Source of the DNA: Candidatus Defluviilinea proxima
Lineage (GTDB): Bacteria; Chloroflexota; Anaerolineae; Anaerolineales; Villigracilaceae
NCBI GenBank assembly: GCA_016721115.1
Contig: JADKIW010000001.1
Span: 2,743,501-2,807,500 of the forward strand
DNA: 64,000 nt
Direction: 5' to 3'
Both the position numbers and the translations under genes were made by a program. Each line of letters begins with the position of its first letter. The stretch's first letter is position 1. Positions 26,491 to 33,513 of the stretch are shown piece by piece. Under the pieces are notes generated by a model. It had not been told where the DNA came from and searched no databases. It saw only the letters and a program-made list of their open reading frames with translations.

Positions 26491-26514
26491 TGTAGGGGCG
26501 GGGTCTCCCCGCCC
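26491..26514. repeat. TGTAGGGGCGGGG hairpin
   Basis: GGGCGGGG and CCCCGCCC around TCT, preceded by TGTAG. A shortened member of the GTAGGG hairpin group. It lies just downstream of the ProRS-like stop and upstream of the PH-like gene on the minus strand. Confidence 0.7.
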
Positions 26515-26517
26515 ATT

Positions 26518-27687
26518 TCATTTCAAAAGGGATTTGATTTTCTCAACGATCTCGTCAACCGCTACAAGTTGATTCTCTTTTACCTTGCGCGGCTTCAATT
26601 CTACCATTCCCTCTTTCAAACCCTTTTCTCCCACTGTTACCCGCACAGGACATCCGATCAAGTCCGCATCGTTGAATTTGACTCCTGCACGTTCATCGCG
26701 GTCATCAAATAATACCGAGACGCCCGCAGTTTGCAATGAGTTATAAATCTCCTCTGCTTTCGCGCGCGTATCTAATTCCTTGCCGGGCACATGCATGAGA
26801 TACACATCGAACGGCGCGGCAGGATGGGGGAGAGTCAGTCCCTTTTCATCGTGATGAGTTTCGGCCAAAGCCAGAAGAATATTTTCTGCATCGTTCAATT
26901 GAATGACATTCAAAACCGAAAGCGGATTTCCACACGCAATACATGCGTCGCCCTCTTTCGCTTGCACCAGATCCGCAACGACCTCAGCAGAATAATCTCT
27001 TCCGTAATTTGTGTTCTTGAAATGCCAACCCGATTCATTTGCTCCCGCAACAAGATTTTGTGAAGCTGGGACCAGATCATCCACGAGAATCAACGCGTCT
27101 TTCAACCCGACAGCTGATGCATACCCCGCCACCGCTCCCACACGGACAATTTCTTCCCCCGTCGCCGCACGGACATCACCAACTTGCGCCTTTAACTTCG
27201 CTTCGCTGGCTTGCATGTCTCCACGCACAACGACGAAGATGAATTTTCCATCGCTGATGCGGGTGTACATCAATGCTTTAGCGGTTTTCTCTTTGGGAAG
27301 GTTCAGTAAATTCGCAAGGGATTCAATGGTATTGCAATCGGGCGTTGAAATTTTTTCAACGGATAACATTTCCTCTTGCGGAAGTGCCGTCTTTGCAAGG
27401 CGAGCGAGTTCCAGCCGCTTTGTATATTTGCAAGATGGACAATACGCAACTTCAATGTCGCCTGAGGCGATAGAGAAGAAAGTTTCGTTTTTGTTACTAA
27501 TTGTTGGCAGAGAAAGCAGGGATTGGTCAGCCAACTCGCGCAAGTGACTTGTGGCGTGTTCGCCCAACTTCGTCAACAGATTCTCTCGAGTCAAATACCC
27601 TGCGCGGGCAAGGAATGAGAATCCCTCTGTCCGTGCGTTGTTCGGCGCTTCACGTTGTGTTTGGATTTGCAGGTCGCGATATTTCAT
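26518..27687 (-). CDS. Prolyl-tRNA synthetase derivative lacking the class II catalytic core
   Basis: 389 residues, ATG at 27687. Bacterial ProRS (about 570) pieces are recognisable in order: an N-terminal KYRDLQIQTQREAPNNAR, Zn-type CPSC near residue 82, the YbaK/INS editing domain at about 110-255 (KTAKALMYTRISDGKFIFVV), CIACGNPL, then HHDEKGLTLPHPAAPFDVYL and the anticodon-binding domain to the end. Missing are the region holding motifs 1 and 2, and the motif 3 stretch: the sequence jumps from CGNPLSVLNVIQLND to ALAETHHDEKG. It should not activate proline. It could be a trans-editing or tRNA-binding factor, or a decayed duplicate. The frame is intact. Confidence 0.82.
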   Translation of the reverse strand: MKYRDLQIQTQREAPNNARTEGFSFLARAGYLTRENLLTKLGEHATSHLRELADQSLLSLPTISNKNETFFSIASGDIEVAYCPSCKYTKRLELARLAKTALPQEEMLSVEKISTPDCNTIESLANLLNLPKEKTAKALMYTRISDGKFIFVVVRGDMQASEAKLKAQVGDVRAATGEEIVRVGAVAGYASAVGLKDALILVDDLVPASQNLVAGANESGWHFKNTNYGRDYSAEVVADLVQAKEGDACIACGNPLSVLNVIQLNDAENILLALAETHHDEKGLTLPHPAAPFDVYLMHVPGKELDTRAKAEEIYNSLQTAGVSVLFDDRDERAGVKFNDADLIGCPVRVTVGEKGLKEGMVELKPRKVKENQLVAVDEIVEKIKSLLK

Positions 27688-27695
27688 AAACAATT

Positions 27696-27743
27696 TGTAG
27701 GGATGACCACATCGTACCCTATGGGTAGCTGGTCATCCCTACA
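27696..27743. terminator. GTAGGG-family hairpin between bactofilin and ProRS-like genes
   Basis: The 14-nt arms TGTAGGGATGACCA (27696-27709) and TGGTCATCCCTACA (27730-27743) are exact complements. It sits between two minus-strand genes and ends 1 nt before the bactofilin stop codon. Confidence 0.75.
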
Positions 27744-27744
27744 G

Positions 27745-28254
27745 TTATTCCGCCTTTTTTCTTTTAGGGAGCCGTTGTGTTCTCTCAGGGTCAGGGACAA
27801 CGATCGGCGTCGATGCAATGGACTCGGCTTGGGCGGCCTCCGATTGTGTTGTTTCAGTGGCAGGCCCGAGGTCCAGCTCGACCGTTTCTTCCATGCGGAT
27901 CTGGCCTCTTAGGAAGGCGCCTTCTTCCGTCACGAAGGCTGTCGTGACCACGTCTCCCCAAACACGACCACTGCCGCGAATTTCCAATTTTTGAGTCGTG
28001 ATGTTGCCGCGCACCGCACCAGCGACAATGACCGTGTTAGCGCGGACGTTCTGGCAGGTGACACGTCCCGTTTCACCGACGACGAGCATACCGCGCAAAG
28101 CGATCTCACCTTCGAACGCGCCCTCAATGCGGACGCCGCCCGAACCGTTGATCGAACCGTGCCAAATGACACCCGAACCCAGCACCGACGTGATGCGCTC
28201 CACGGCCTGGACGGGTTGTTGTGTTTCAGTAGGAATAGTATTGCGTTTGAACAT
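27745..28254 (-). CDS. Bactofilin-type polymer-forming protein
   Basis: 169 residues with the DUF583/bactofilin right-handed beta-helix pattern of short Gly-rich repeats: GVIWHGSINGSGGVRIEG, ALRGMLVVGETGRV, ANTVIVAGAVRGNI, KLEIRGSGRVWGDV. Disordered tails flank the core; the C-terminal one is Ala/Glu/Thr-rich and ends in a basic KRKK. Bactofilins polymerise without nucleotide and scaffold envelope processes at the cytoplasmic membrane. No obvious partner is adjacent. Confidence 0.88.
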   Translation of the reverse strand: MFKRNTIPTETQQPVQAVERITSVLGSGVIWHGSINGSGGVRIEGAFEGEIALRGMLVVGETGRVTCQNVRANTVIVAGAVRGNITTQKLEIRGSGRVWGDVVTTAFVTEEGAFLRGQIRMEETVELDLGPATETTQSEAAQAESIASTPIVVPDPERTQRLPKRKKAE

Positions 28255-28281
28255 AGGGTTGATTTTACCGTTAAAACAAAA

Positions 28282-28312
28282 AGGGCGGCACGCTTCGCAG
28301 CGCCGCCCCTAC
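28282..28312. terminator. GC-rich hairpin downstream of fabI
   Basis: AGGGCGGC pairs with GCCGCCCCT across a TTCG-containing loop, with A/T runs next to it. On the minus strand it follows fabI, before the bactofilin gene. Confidence 0.6.
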
Positions 28313-28338
28313 TGTTCACTTATCAAGGGTAACTTGAC

Positions 28339-29136
28339 TTACTCGCTCTTCTCTTCTTTCGGTGGCATCTGCACGCCCATGATGTTGAAACCAGAGTCTA
28401 CGTACAACACTTCGCCCGTAATGCGAGCGGACATATTCGAAGCAAGGAACACAGCCGAATTGCCGACATCTTCGATAGTCACATTCTCGCGCATCGGAGC
28501 CGCATCAGCAAAGTGCTTGTACATATCGCGGAAGCCGCCCACGCCCGCCGCCGCCAATGTGCGGATCGGTCCAGCCGAGATCGCATTGACGCGGATACCT
28601 TGCGGGCCGAGGTCATTCGCCAAATAGCGTGTGGATGATTCCAATGCGGCTTTCGCTACACCCATCACGTTATAGTTTGGCGCAACTTTCACCGAACCGT
28701 AATACGTGAGACACATCACCGAAGCGCCGGGGTTCAAGAGTGGCAGAAATGCATTGGTCAACGCCACAAACGAAAAGACCGAAATGTCCATCGCGTTCTT
28801 GAAGCCTTCGCGGCTGGTTTGGTAATACGGTCTGCTCAATTCGTCCTTGCCCGCGAATGCAATCGAGTGTACCAACACGTCGATCTTGCCAAATTGCTTT
28901 GCGGCTTTTTCTGCCGTCGCCGCGATCTGCTCATCGTTCGTTACATCACATTCTTCAACCCACTTGCATCCTACTTTTTCTGCGAGCGGCATCACACGCT
29001 TTTCAAGCATCTGACCCGCGTAGCTGATACCGATATTCGCGCCCTCACGATGGAACGCCTGCGTAATGCCCCACGCGATGGACTTGTCATTTGCCAGACC
29101 AAAAATCAATGCATTCTTACCTTCAAGTAATCCCAT
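28339..29136 (-). CDS. fabI: Enoyl-[acyl-carrier-protein] reductase (NADH)
   Basis: 265 residues from the ATG at 29136, preceded by AAAGGAGA (an upstream ATG at 29163 has no such site). FabI features: NALIFGLANDKSIAWGI at the nucleotide-binding end, VHSIAFAGKDELSRPY, and the active-site Y-x6-K in YNVMGVAKAALE. It performs the last reduction of type II fatty acid elongation. The C-terminal tail (MPPKEEKSE) is charged and slightly extended. Apparently first gene of its own transcript. Confidence 0.95.
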   Translation of the reverse strand: MGLLEGKNALIFGLANDKSIAWGITQAFHREGANIGISYAGQMLEKRVMPLAEKVGCKWVEECDVTNDEQIAATAEKAAKQFGKIDVLVHSIAFAGKDELSRPYYQTSREGFKNAMDISVFSFVALTNAFLPLLNPGASVMCLTYYGSVKVAPNYNVMGVAKAALESSTRYLANDLGPQGIRVNAISAGPIRTLAAAGVGGFRDMYKHFADAAPMRENVTIEDVGNSAVFLASNMSARITGEVLYVDSGFNIMGVQMPPKEEKSE

Positions 29137-29176
29137 AAAATCTCCTTTGGTTATCTCCGTCATTGCGATGACAAAA

Positions 29177-29749
29177 TTATAAAATCTTCCAGCCTTTTAC
29201 CAAAAATCTCCAGGGTTTGGATAGCCATGGCTCAGGCGTATTATTTAAACCCACACGAGGGCCTTTCGTCACGGCTTTATTCGGGACTTTAACACCCGCT
29301 TCTATCCATAAGCCTGAGCCTGTTTCCGTCAAATCGACCGTATTCTCGCTTTTAGTGATCCCCATTGCCTGACAAAGTTTCCCGGGACCGAATGTATCGC
29401 GGCCGTTTCTTCTTTCCAGCATGACTTCAACGCCCTCAATAGGTTGTATTGCCCGTATCAATACCGCCGCAGGGAATCCTTCCTGCTCGGTGACCGCGTT
29501 CAAAATCCAGTGATTCCCATACGTAAAATAGACATACGCATGTCCGGGTTCTCCATACATTACCTGAGTGCGCGGTGTACGCCCTGCTTTGCAGTGACAG
29601 GCCAAATCCTTTTCGCTGATATAGGCTTCCGTTTCGGTAATGATGCCAACCAACTTCACGCCATCGAGAATCCGAACCAAGCGCGCACCGATCAGTTCGC
29701 GTGCCACGGTCAATGTGGGGCGGTTGTAAAAATCTCGGGGAATAATCAT
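29177..29749 (-). CDS. 3-methyladenine DNA glycosylase (AAG/MPG family)
   Basis: 190 residues with the AAG-fold hallmarks: ARELIGARLVR, catalytic Glu in GIITETEAYI, RTPRTQVMYGEPGHAYVYFTYG and FGPGKLCQAMGI. It excises alkylated or deaminated purines in base-excision repair. Length is normal for bacterial members. Upstream on the minus strand lies a dispersed repeat (29756-29826) rather than a clear promoter. Confidence 0.93.
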   Translation of the reverse strand: MIIPRDFYNRPTLTVARELIGARLVRILDGVKLVGIITETEAYISEKDLACHCKAGRTPRTQVMYGEPGHAYVYFTYGNHWILNAVTEQEGFPAAVLIRAIQPIEGVEVMLERRNGRDTFGPGKLCQAMGITKSENTVDLTETGSGLWIEAGVKVPNKAVTKGPRVGLNNTPEPWLSKPWRFLVKGWKIL

Positions 29750-29755
29750 TTTTTT

Positions 29756-29826
29756 ACCACGAAGGACACTAAGGTCACGAAGGATTAAGCCATTAAAACT
29801 TTGTGTCCTTCGTGCCCTTTGTGTTT
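29756..29826. repeat. ACCACGAAGG-family inverted repeat
   Basis: TACCACGAAGGACACTAAGG at the left and CTTTGTGTCCTTCGTGCCC at the right form an imperfect stem. A relative occurs at 49772-49847. It occupies the whole gap between the glycosylase and the epimerase. Confidence 0.8.
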
Positions 29827-29828
29827 AA

Positions 29829-30752
29829 TCATTTGAATCGTGAGTCCCTCTTGATCGTCAGCCTCAGCCCTTCTTCCAACTTAATGGACGGACGGTAGCC
29901 GAGTTTCTCTTTCGCGATGGATAGGTCTGCGCTCATGCGTGAGACGCCACCAGATGTGGTGGCGTTGTATAACACTTCGGGTTTACTTCCCGTCACATCC
30001 AACACGGACTTGATCAAATCGCGGACGTTGGTCTCTACGCCAGAGCCGACATTGATGACAAGCCCGTTGATGTTCGGTGCGGTGGCGGAGGCGACCAGTG
30101 CGCTGACCACATCGTCCACGTAGACGTAATCGCGGGTTTGCGAGCCATCTCCGTGTGCGACGAGGGTTCCGCCGCGCAAGGCTTGTTTCAGATAATGCGG
30201 TACCACGGGTGGATGCGATGCGGGGAGGTGTTGACCGGGTCCATAGGCGTTGAAGATTCTCAAACTGACAGTTTCGATTCCCCACAAGCCGCCGATGGTG
30301 CGGACGTAGTATTCCGCCGCGAGTTTGGATACGGCATACGGTGAACGAGGGTTGGGGGTGAGAGTCTCTTTCAGCGGCTGATCGGCTATATCGCCGTAGA
30401 CAGCTCCGGAGGAGGCAAGAACGACGCGGCGTACGCCGACATCCCGCATTGCTTCCATGAGCGCCACTGTCCCGCCGACGTTGACGTTGTTGTAGTCCCG
30501 AGGATATAAAACGGACTCAGGCACCGAGACACGTGCCGCGAGATGATAGACAACATCCACCTCTTGAAGGAGAGTCCACAACTTGGGGCGGTCGCTGACA
30601 TCACCGCGCGTAAAGTGGACATCGGGTGCGAGCGCTTGTGGATCGCCCGTAGAGAGATCGTCGAGCCCACGGACTTGATGTCCCTCGCGGGCGAGGTGGT
30701 TGGCAAGAGAAGAGCCGAGGAATCCCGCGGCTCCAGTGATTAGAAAGTTCAT
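29829..30752 (-). CDS. NAD-dependent sugar epimerase/dehydratase
   Basis: 307 residues of the extended SDR family, closest to UDP-glucose 4-epimerases: ITGAAGFLGSSLANHL, DDLSTGDPQAL, VYHLAARVSV, ASSGAVYGD, and the catalytic YxxxK in SPYAVSKLAAEYYV. The C-terminal substrate domain contains YVYVDDVVSAL. It acts on a nucleotide sugar, likely for envelope glycans. Ends in a basic KRDSRFK. Confidence 0.9.
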   Translation of the reverse strand: MNFLITGAAGFLGSSLANHLAREGHQVRGLDDLSTGDPQALAPDVHFTRGDVSDRPKLWTLLQEVDVVYHLAARVSVPESVLYPRDYNNVNVGGTVALMEAMRDVGVRRVVLASSGAVYGDIADQPLKETLTPNPRSPYAVSKLAAEYYVRTIGGLWGIETVSLRIFNAYGPGQHLPASHPPVVPHYLKQALRGGTLVAHGDGSQTRDYVYVDDVVSALVASATAPNINGLVINVGSGVETNVRDLIKSVLDVTGSKPEVLYNATTSGGVSRMSADLSIAKEKLGYRPSIKLEEGLRLTIKRDSRFK

Positions 30753-30778
30753 AAGGTGATTATAGCATTCCCCTGTGC

Positions 30779-31654
30779 TTAGATTTCGGCTGGCCGGGTT
30801 TGACGGAGTTCATTGCGTGCGAGCAAAATAACCGCGAATATGATCAAGCCACCTCCCAACAATGTGACCGTCGTCAGCCGTTCCTGAAATAACCACGCAG
30901 CCAAAAGGACAGTGACCACAGGCTCCAGTGTGGATAGCATCGCCGCGTTGGTGGGACCGATCCTTTCCAGCCCGCCGAGAAATGTGACCACGGGAATTAC
31001 GGTGGCGATCAAGACAACGCCAGCCATGGCGAGCCAGGAGGAATTACTTGTGGGGAAGTGTGGGCCATTGATTGCCGCAAGGATCCCGTAGACTGTACCC
31101 GCCGATGCAAAAATAACCGTGGACGATTGCACTGTCGAAACATGTTTCATGACGTTCGTGCCGACGATGATGTAGACGGAATAGATCGCCGCGGCAGAGA
31201 TGGCGAACAAAATGCCCGTCCATTCGCCGCCTTTGGGATTCACGGTGAGAGCGGTGCCGATCAGGGCAATGCCTAACGCGATGACTTTGACGCGCGTAAT
31301 TTTTTCTCGTAAAAAGATCACAGACAGGAGAAAGACGAACATCGGATACAAGTACAGAAGCAATGCCACCAAGCCAGCGGATGCATATTGAATGGCACTC
31401 AGGTAGGAGAACGACTGACCGACATACCCCAAGGCGCCCATCCCGATCAGTTGACCGAGGATCCGTCCGCGTGGCAGAGACTCGCGCCTTGCAATGAGAA
31501 GGATGACCATTATGACTGCGGCAATCGAAAATCGTAGGAAGAGCACGGTGAATGTATCCATGCCTGCGGCATATAGGTATTTACCGAAGATGGCAAGTGT
31601 CCCGAAGGACGCGGCGGAGATGGCGATGAGAATGATGCCTGTTATGCGTTTCAT
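30779..31654 (-). CDS. EamA/DMT-family transporter
   Basis: 291 residues with ten membrane helices arranged as two EamA repeats (about residues 5-140 and 150-285). Typical features are AASFGTLAIFGKYLY early and ERIGPTNAAMLSTLEPVVTV in the second repeat. The substrate (metabolite or amino-acid export) is not predictable. It follows the epimerase in the opposite direction of transcription flow, with 26 nt between them, so the two may be co-transcribed (transporter first). Confidence 0.87.
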   Translation of the reverse strand: MKRITGIILIAISAASFGTLAIFGKYLYAAGMDTFTVLFLRFSIAAVIMVILLIARRESLPRGRILGQLIGMGALGYVGQSFSYLSAIQYASAGLVALLLYLYPMFVFLLSVIFLREKITRVKVIALGIALIGTALTVNPKGGEWTGILFAISAAAIYSVYIIVGTNVMKHVSTVQSSTVIFASAGTVYGILAAINGPHFPTSNSSWLAMAGVVLIATVIPVVTFLGGLERIGPTNAAMLSTLEPVVTVLLAAWLFQERLTTVTLLGGGLIIFAVILLARNELRQTRPAEI

Positions 31655-31983
31655 GTACGAATAGTGTTCCGATCTGGTGTTTGGATCGCCGAAGCATACA
31701 CCTTTAACTTGTCGTTGTGAGGGCGTGGTTGTTGGAAAGTTGTTTGAAATAAGCTCAATACGAACTGTGTGATGCGTGCTTGATCGCGTTTAACTGCCAA
31801 TTTTGATTGACTTATTCGCATTACCCTGTTACTATTGGCTCAGTAGGATAACGGTAAGTTACGTTGGTTTGAAGAACAGCCACAGCTCACGGTTTCAAAT
31901 CCGTGGGCTGTTTTGTTTTTGTTTACCTCCGATGGAACGACCAAGACGCCTAAAAACTTTTTTATTGCCATAGGAGGCAAAAC
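31655..31983. other. Intergenic region carrying the csp promoter and leader
   Basis: No gene is seen in 329 nt. It holds the promoter for the minus-strand transporter and, nearer 31984, a long leader of the cold-shock gene with a hairpin at 31875-31912. TTGACTTATTCGCA near 31805 could be a -35 region, but I could not pair it with a convincing -10. Confidence 0.45.
31875..31912 (+). promoter_or_regulatory. Hairpin in the cold-shock gene leader
   Basis: The stems AACAGCC/GGCTGTT and CACGG/CCGTG can stack with a TTTCAAAT loop and a 6-nt bulge, and a run of T follows (TTGTTTTTG). It lies 71 nt before the csp ATG. It looks like an intrinsic terminator in the leader, so attenuation by temperature or by Csp itself is possible. 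Confidence 0.5.
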
Positions 31984-32196
31984 ATGTCTGAAAGAATAGT
32001 CGGTACAGTTAAGTGGTTCAACGGTGACAAGGGCTTCGGCTTCATCGAACGCGAAGGCGGAAAGGACGTTTTCGTCCATTTCTCTGCCATTCAAGGCGAT
32101 GGTTTCCGCAACTTGCAGGAAGGCCAGAAGGTCGAGTTCAATGTTGAACAAGGCCCCAAGGGTCCGCAGGCCAGCAACGTTACGATCAGCAACTAG
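31984..32196 (+). CDS. Cold-shock protein (CspA family)
   Basis: 70 residues, a single S1-like cold-shock domain with RNP1 (KGFGFIE) and RNP2 (DVFVHFSAI). It starts SERIVGTVKWFNGD. A strong SD (AGGAGG, 7 nt upstream) defines the ATG. Csp proteins bind single-stranded RNA and DNA and melt RNA structure. The gene has a long leader with a terminator-like hairpin and ends in a strong terminator at 32204. Confidence 0.96.
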   Translation: MSERIVGTVKWFNGDKGFGFIEREGGKDVFVHFSAIQGDGFRNLQEGQKVEFNVEQGPKGPQASNVTISN

Positions 32197-32203
32197 TTGA
32201 CAA

Positions 32204-32237
32204 AAAAAGAGCCCCGCGATTTCGCGGGGCTCTTTTT
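32204..32237 (+). terminator. Intrinsic terminator of the csp gene
   Basis: AGAGCCCCGCGA and TCGCGGGGCTCT pair with a 2-nt loop, flanked by A- and T-runs. A degenerate copy lies at 32592. Confidence 0.93.
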
Positions 32238-32339
32238 GATTCTGTGATTATTCATTGCATTTTTGTTATGACGTGTGCATTTTTATTGCAAAACAATATC
32301 ATTCAACTGAACTTTGAATGAACTTTGAAATCACCAGTG

Positions 32340-32345
32340 TATACT
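32340..32345 (+). promoter_or_regulatory. Probable -10 box of the small Lys-rich ORF
   Basis: TATACT ends 6 nt before the ATG at 32352. Upstream TTGAAT and TTGAAA are candidate -35 elements, none ideally spaced. Confidence 0.4.
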
Positions 32346-32351
32346 AAAATT

Positions 32352-32504
32352 ATGAATACAAAAGACGAAAAGAAAATCATAAAAGAAAAGCCTATGTTTC
32401 TTTTGCCGCTTCCCATTGATGAGATTATGAACGCCTTGTTGCAGGGCAGACAACAGCCCAAAAAGGAAAAGAAGCCAAAGAAGAAAATGGCTAAATCCAA
32501 GTAA
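32352..32504 (+). CDS. Small Lys-rich hypothetical protein (50 residues)
   Basis: Not recognised. It begins MNTKDEKKIIKEKPMFLLPL, has a short hydrophobic centre (PLPIDEIMNALLQG), and ends in a very basic tail (KKEKKPKKKMAKSK). A -10 box directly upstream and ordinary codons support expression, but there is no SD. It lies between the csp terminator and its degenerate copy. The tail suggests nucleic-acid or ribosome binding, which is inference. Confidence 0.45.
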   Translation: MNTKDEKKIIKEKPMFLLPLPIDEIMNALLQGRQQPKKEKKPKKKMAKSK

Positions 32505-32591
32505 CTTGCTTATTCTGTTTTTGCGTGCGCTAATTTATTCTTGGAGAATCTGCTCGGCTTGGGAGCAAATTTACTCTGAGTAGGGCCGTAA

Positions 32592-32655
32592 GCCAGCAAA
32601 TAGTCGACAAAAAAAAGGAGCCCGCAATTTCGCGGGGCTCCTTTTTGATTCTTTT
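32592..32655. terminator. Degenerate copy of the csp 3' end; terminator for the AriB-like gene
   Basis: GCCAGCAAATAGTCGAC followed by GGAGCCCGC...GCGGGGCTCC repeats the csp stop region and terminator (32168-32240) with small deletions. On the minus strand the hairpin is followed by eight T, just after the AriB-like stop at 32668, so it now serves that operon. Confidence 0.75.
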
Positions 32656-32667
32656 GTTTCAATTTTG

Positions 32668-33513
32668 CTAGGTAAATACTTCTAATTGGTTTTTTAAATA
32701 CTGAATGTCATCACGCGATGAATTGCTGATACATTCATTTTTAAGTATTAAAACGAGATTTGTATATAGGCTTTCATTTGATATTGAAGGCGGTTTCTTG
32801 CTTGAATTTTTACCCTCGTGACGAATAAAGCTATTAATAGCCATAGTAAGAAAATGCCCCCTTATCAGAAAGAATATAGGTTTTTTTGAAGCAATCATAG
32901 TGAAAAGCTTTTCGCACCTTTTATACTTTTTTTTATCAATAGCTTGAGCTAATTCGTTTTCTCTCTCATTAATTGTTTGCTTAGATGTTAGGTGATGTTT
33001 TTTAGGATCGACAAACTTTCCACAGGCATCTCCTAGAATTTCTAGCCCTAAATTGTATTTTTGGTTCACAAGTTCAAAAATCAATAAATATCTAAATTCT
33101 TCTGTGAATTGAAGAAGCCATTTTTCGGCGAGGGAGACATCGTAACTTTGAGAACGAGAAAAAATAGATATAACTTCTGCTAAGTTGTTAGGATGGTACA
33201 ACGAGTTTTCTATAGAATGTCCATACGTCCAAATAATTCTCGGGTGAATTATTTTGGTTTTTAGTATTTCCGTAAAATGAGTGTCTCTCGCCACAAATAT
33301 GTCAACATTGTCAGTTGTTATTGACTGGCAATATTTTTCTAATTCGGGTGAACCGCCGGCAGGCTTTAGTATGTAGTTCTTTATGTGAAAGGCTTTGAAA
33401 ATTGTATTCCAAAATGGAATATCATCAACACCTTCTACATAAACTATATACGGTTTTTCATGAAATTCTGTAAGAACATCAAGGGCTTTACTTGAATAAT
33501 TGAGACTATTCAT
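32668..33513 (-). CDS. DUF4435 protein, AriB-like (PARIS defence)
   Basis: 281 residues from the ATG at 33513, which overlaps the AriA-like stop by 8 nt; a longer frame to 33561 is unlikely. The DUF4435 TOPRIM-like nuclease motifs are present: the Glu in YVEGVDDIPFW near residue 25, acidic VDIFVARDTHF, and HSIENSLYHP. In PARIS systems AriB is the toxic effector, a nuclease released from AriA when a phage anti-restriction protein is sensed. The AT-rich composition and Lys/Ser-rich sequence differ from the surrounding genes and suggest horizontal transfer. A PARIS identity is inferred from the pairing. Confidence 0.78.
   Translation of the reverse strand: MNSLNYSSKALDVLTEFHEKPYIVYVEGVDDIPFWNTIFKAFHIKNYILKPAGGSPELEKYCQSITTDNVDIFVARDTHFTEILKTKIIHPRIIWTYGHSIENSLYHPNNLAEVISIFSRSQSYDVSLAEKWLLQFTEEFRYLLIFELVNQKYNLGLEILGDACGKFVDPKKHHLTSKQTINERENELAQAIDKKKYKRCEKLFTMIASKKPIFFLIRGHFLTMAINSFIRHEGKNSSKKPPSISNESLYTNLVLILKNECISNSSRDDIQYLKNQLEVFT

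Noticed and set aside
31875..31920. Possible tRNA fragment (a 7-bp acceptor-like stem and a T-arm-like TTTCAAAT loop)
   Set aside because: Only 38 nt, with no anticodon or D arm and no CCA; the T-run makes a terminator-like hairpin more likely.
32303..32500. 65-codon minus-strand frame (FFFGFF-type sequence)
   Set aside because: It is the complement of the Lys-rich small ORF, and its hydrophobicity follows from that.
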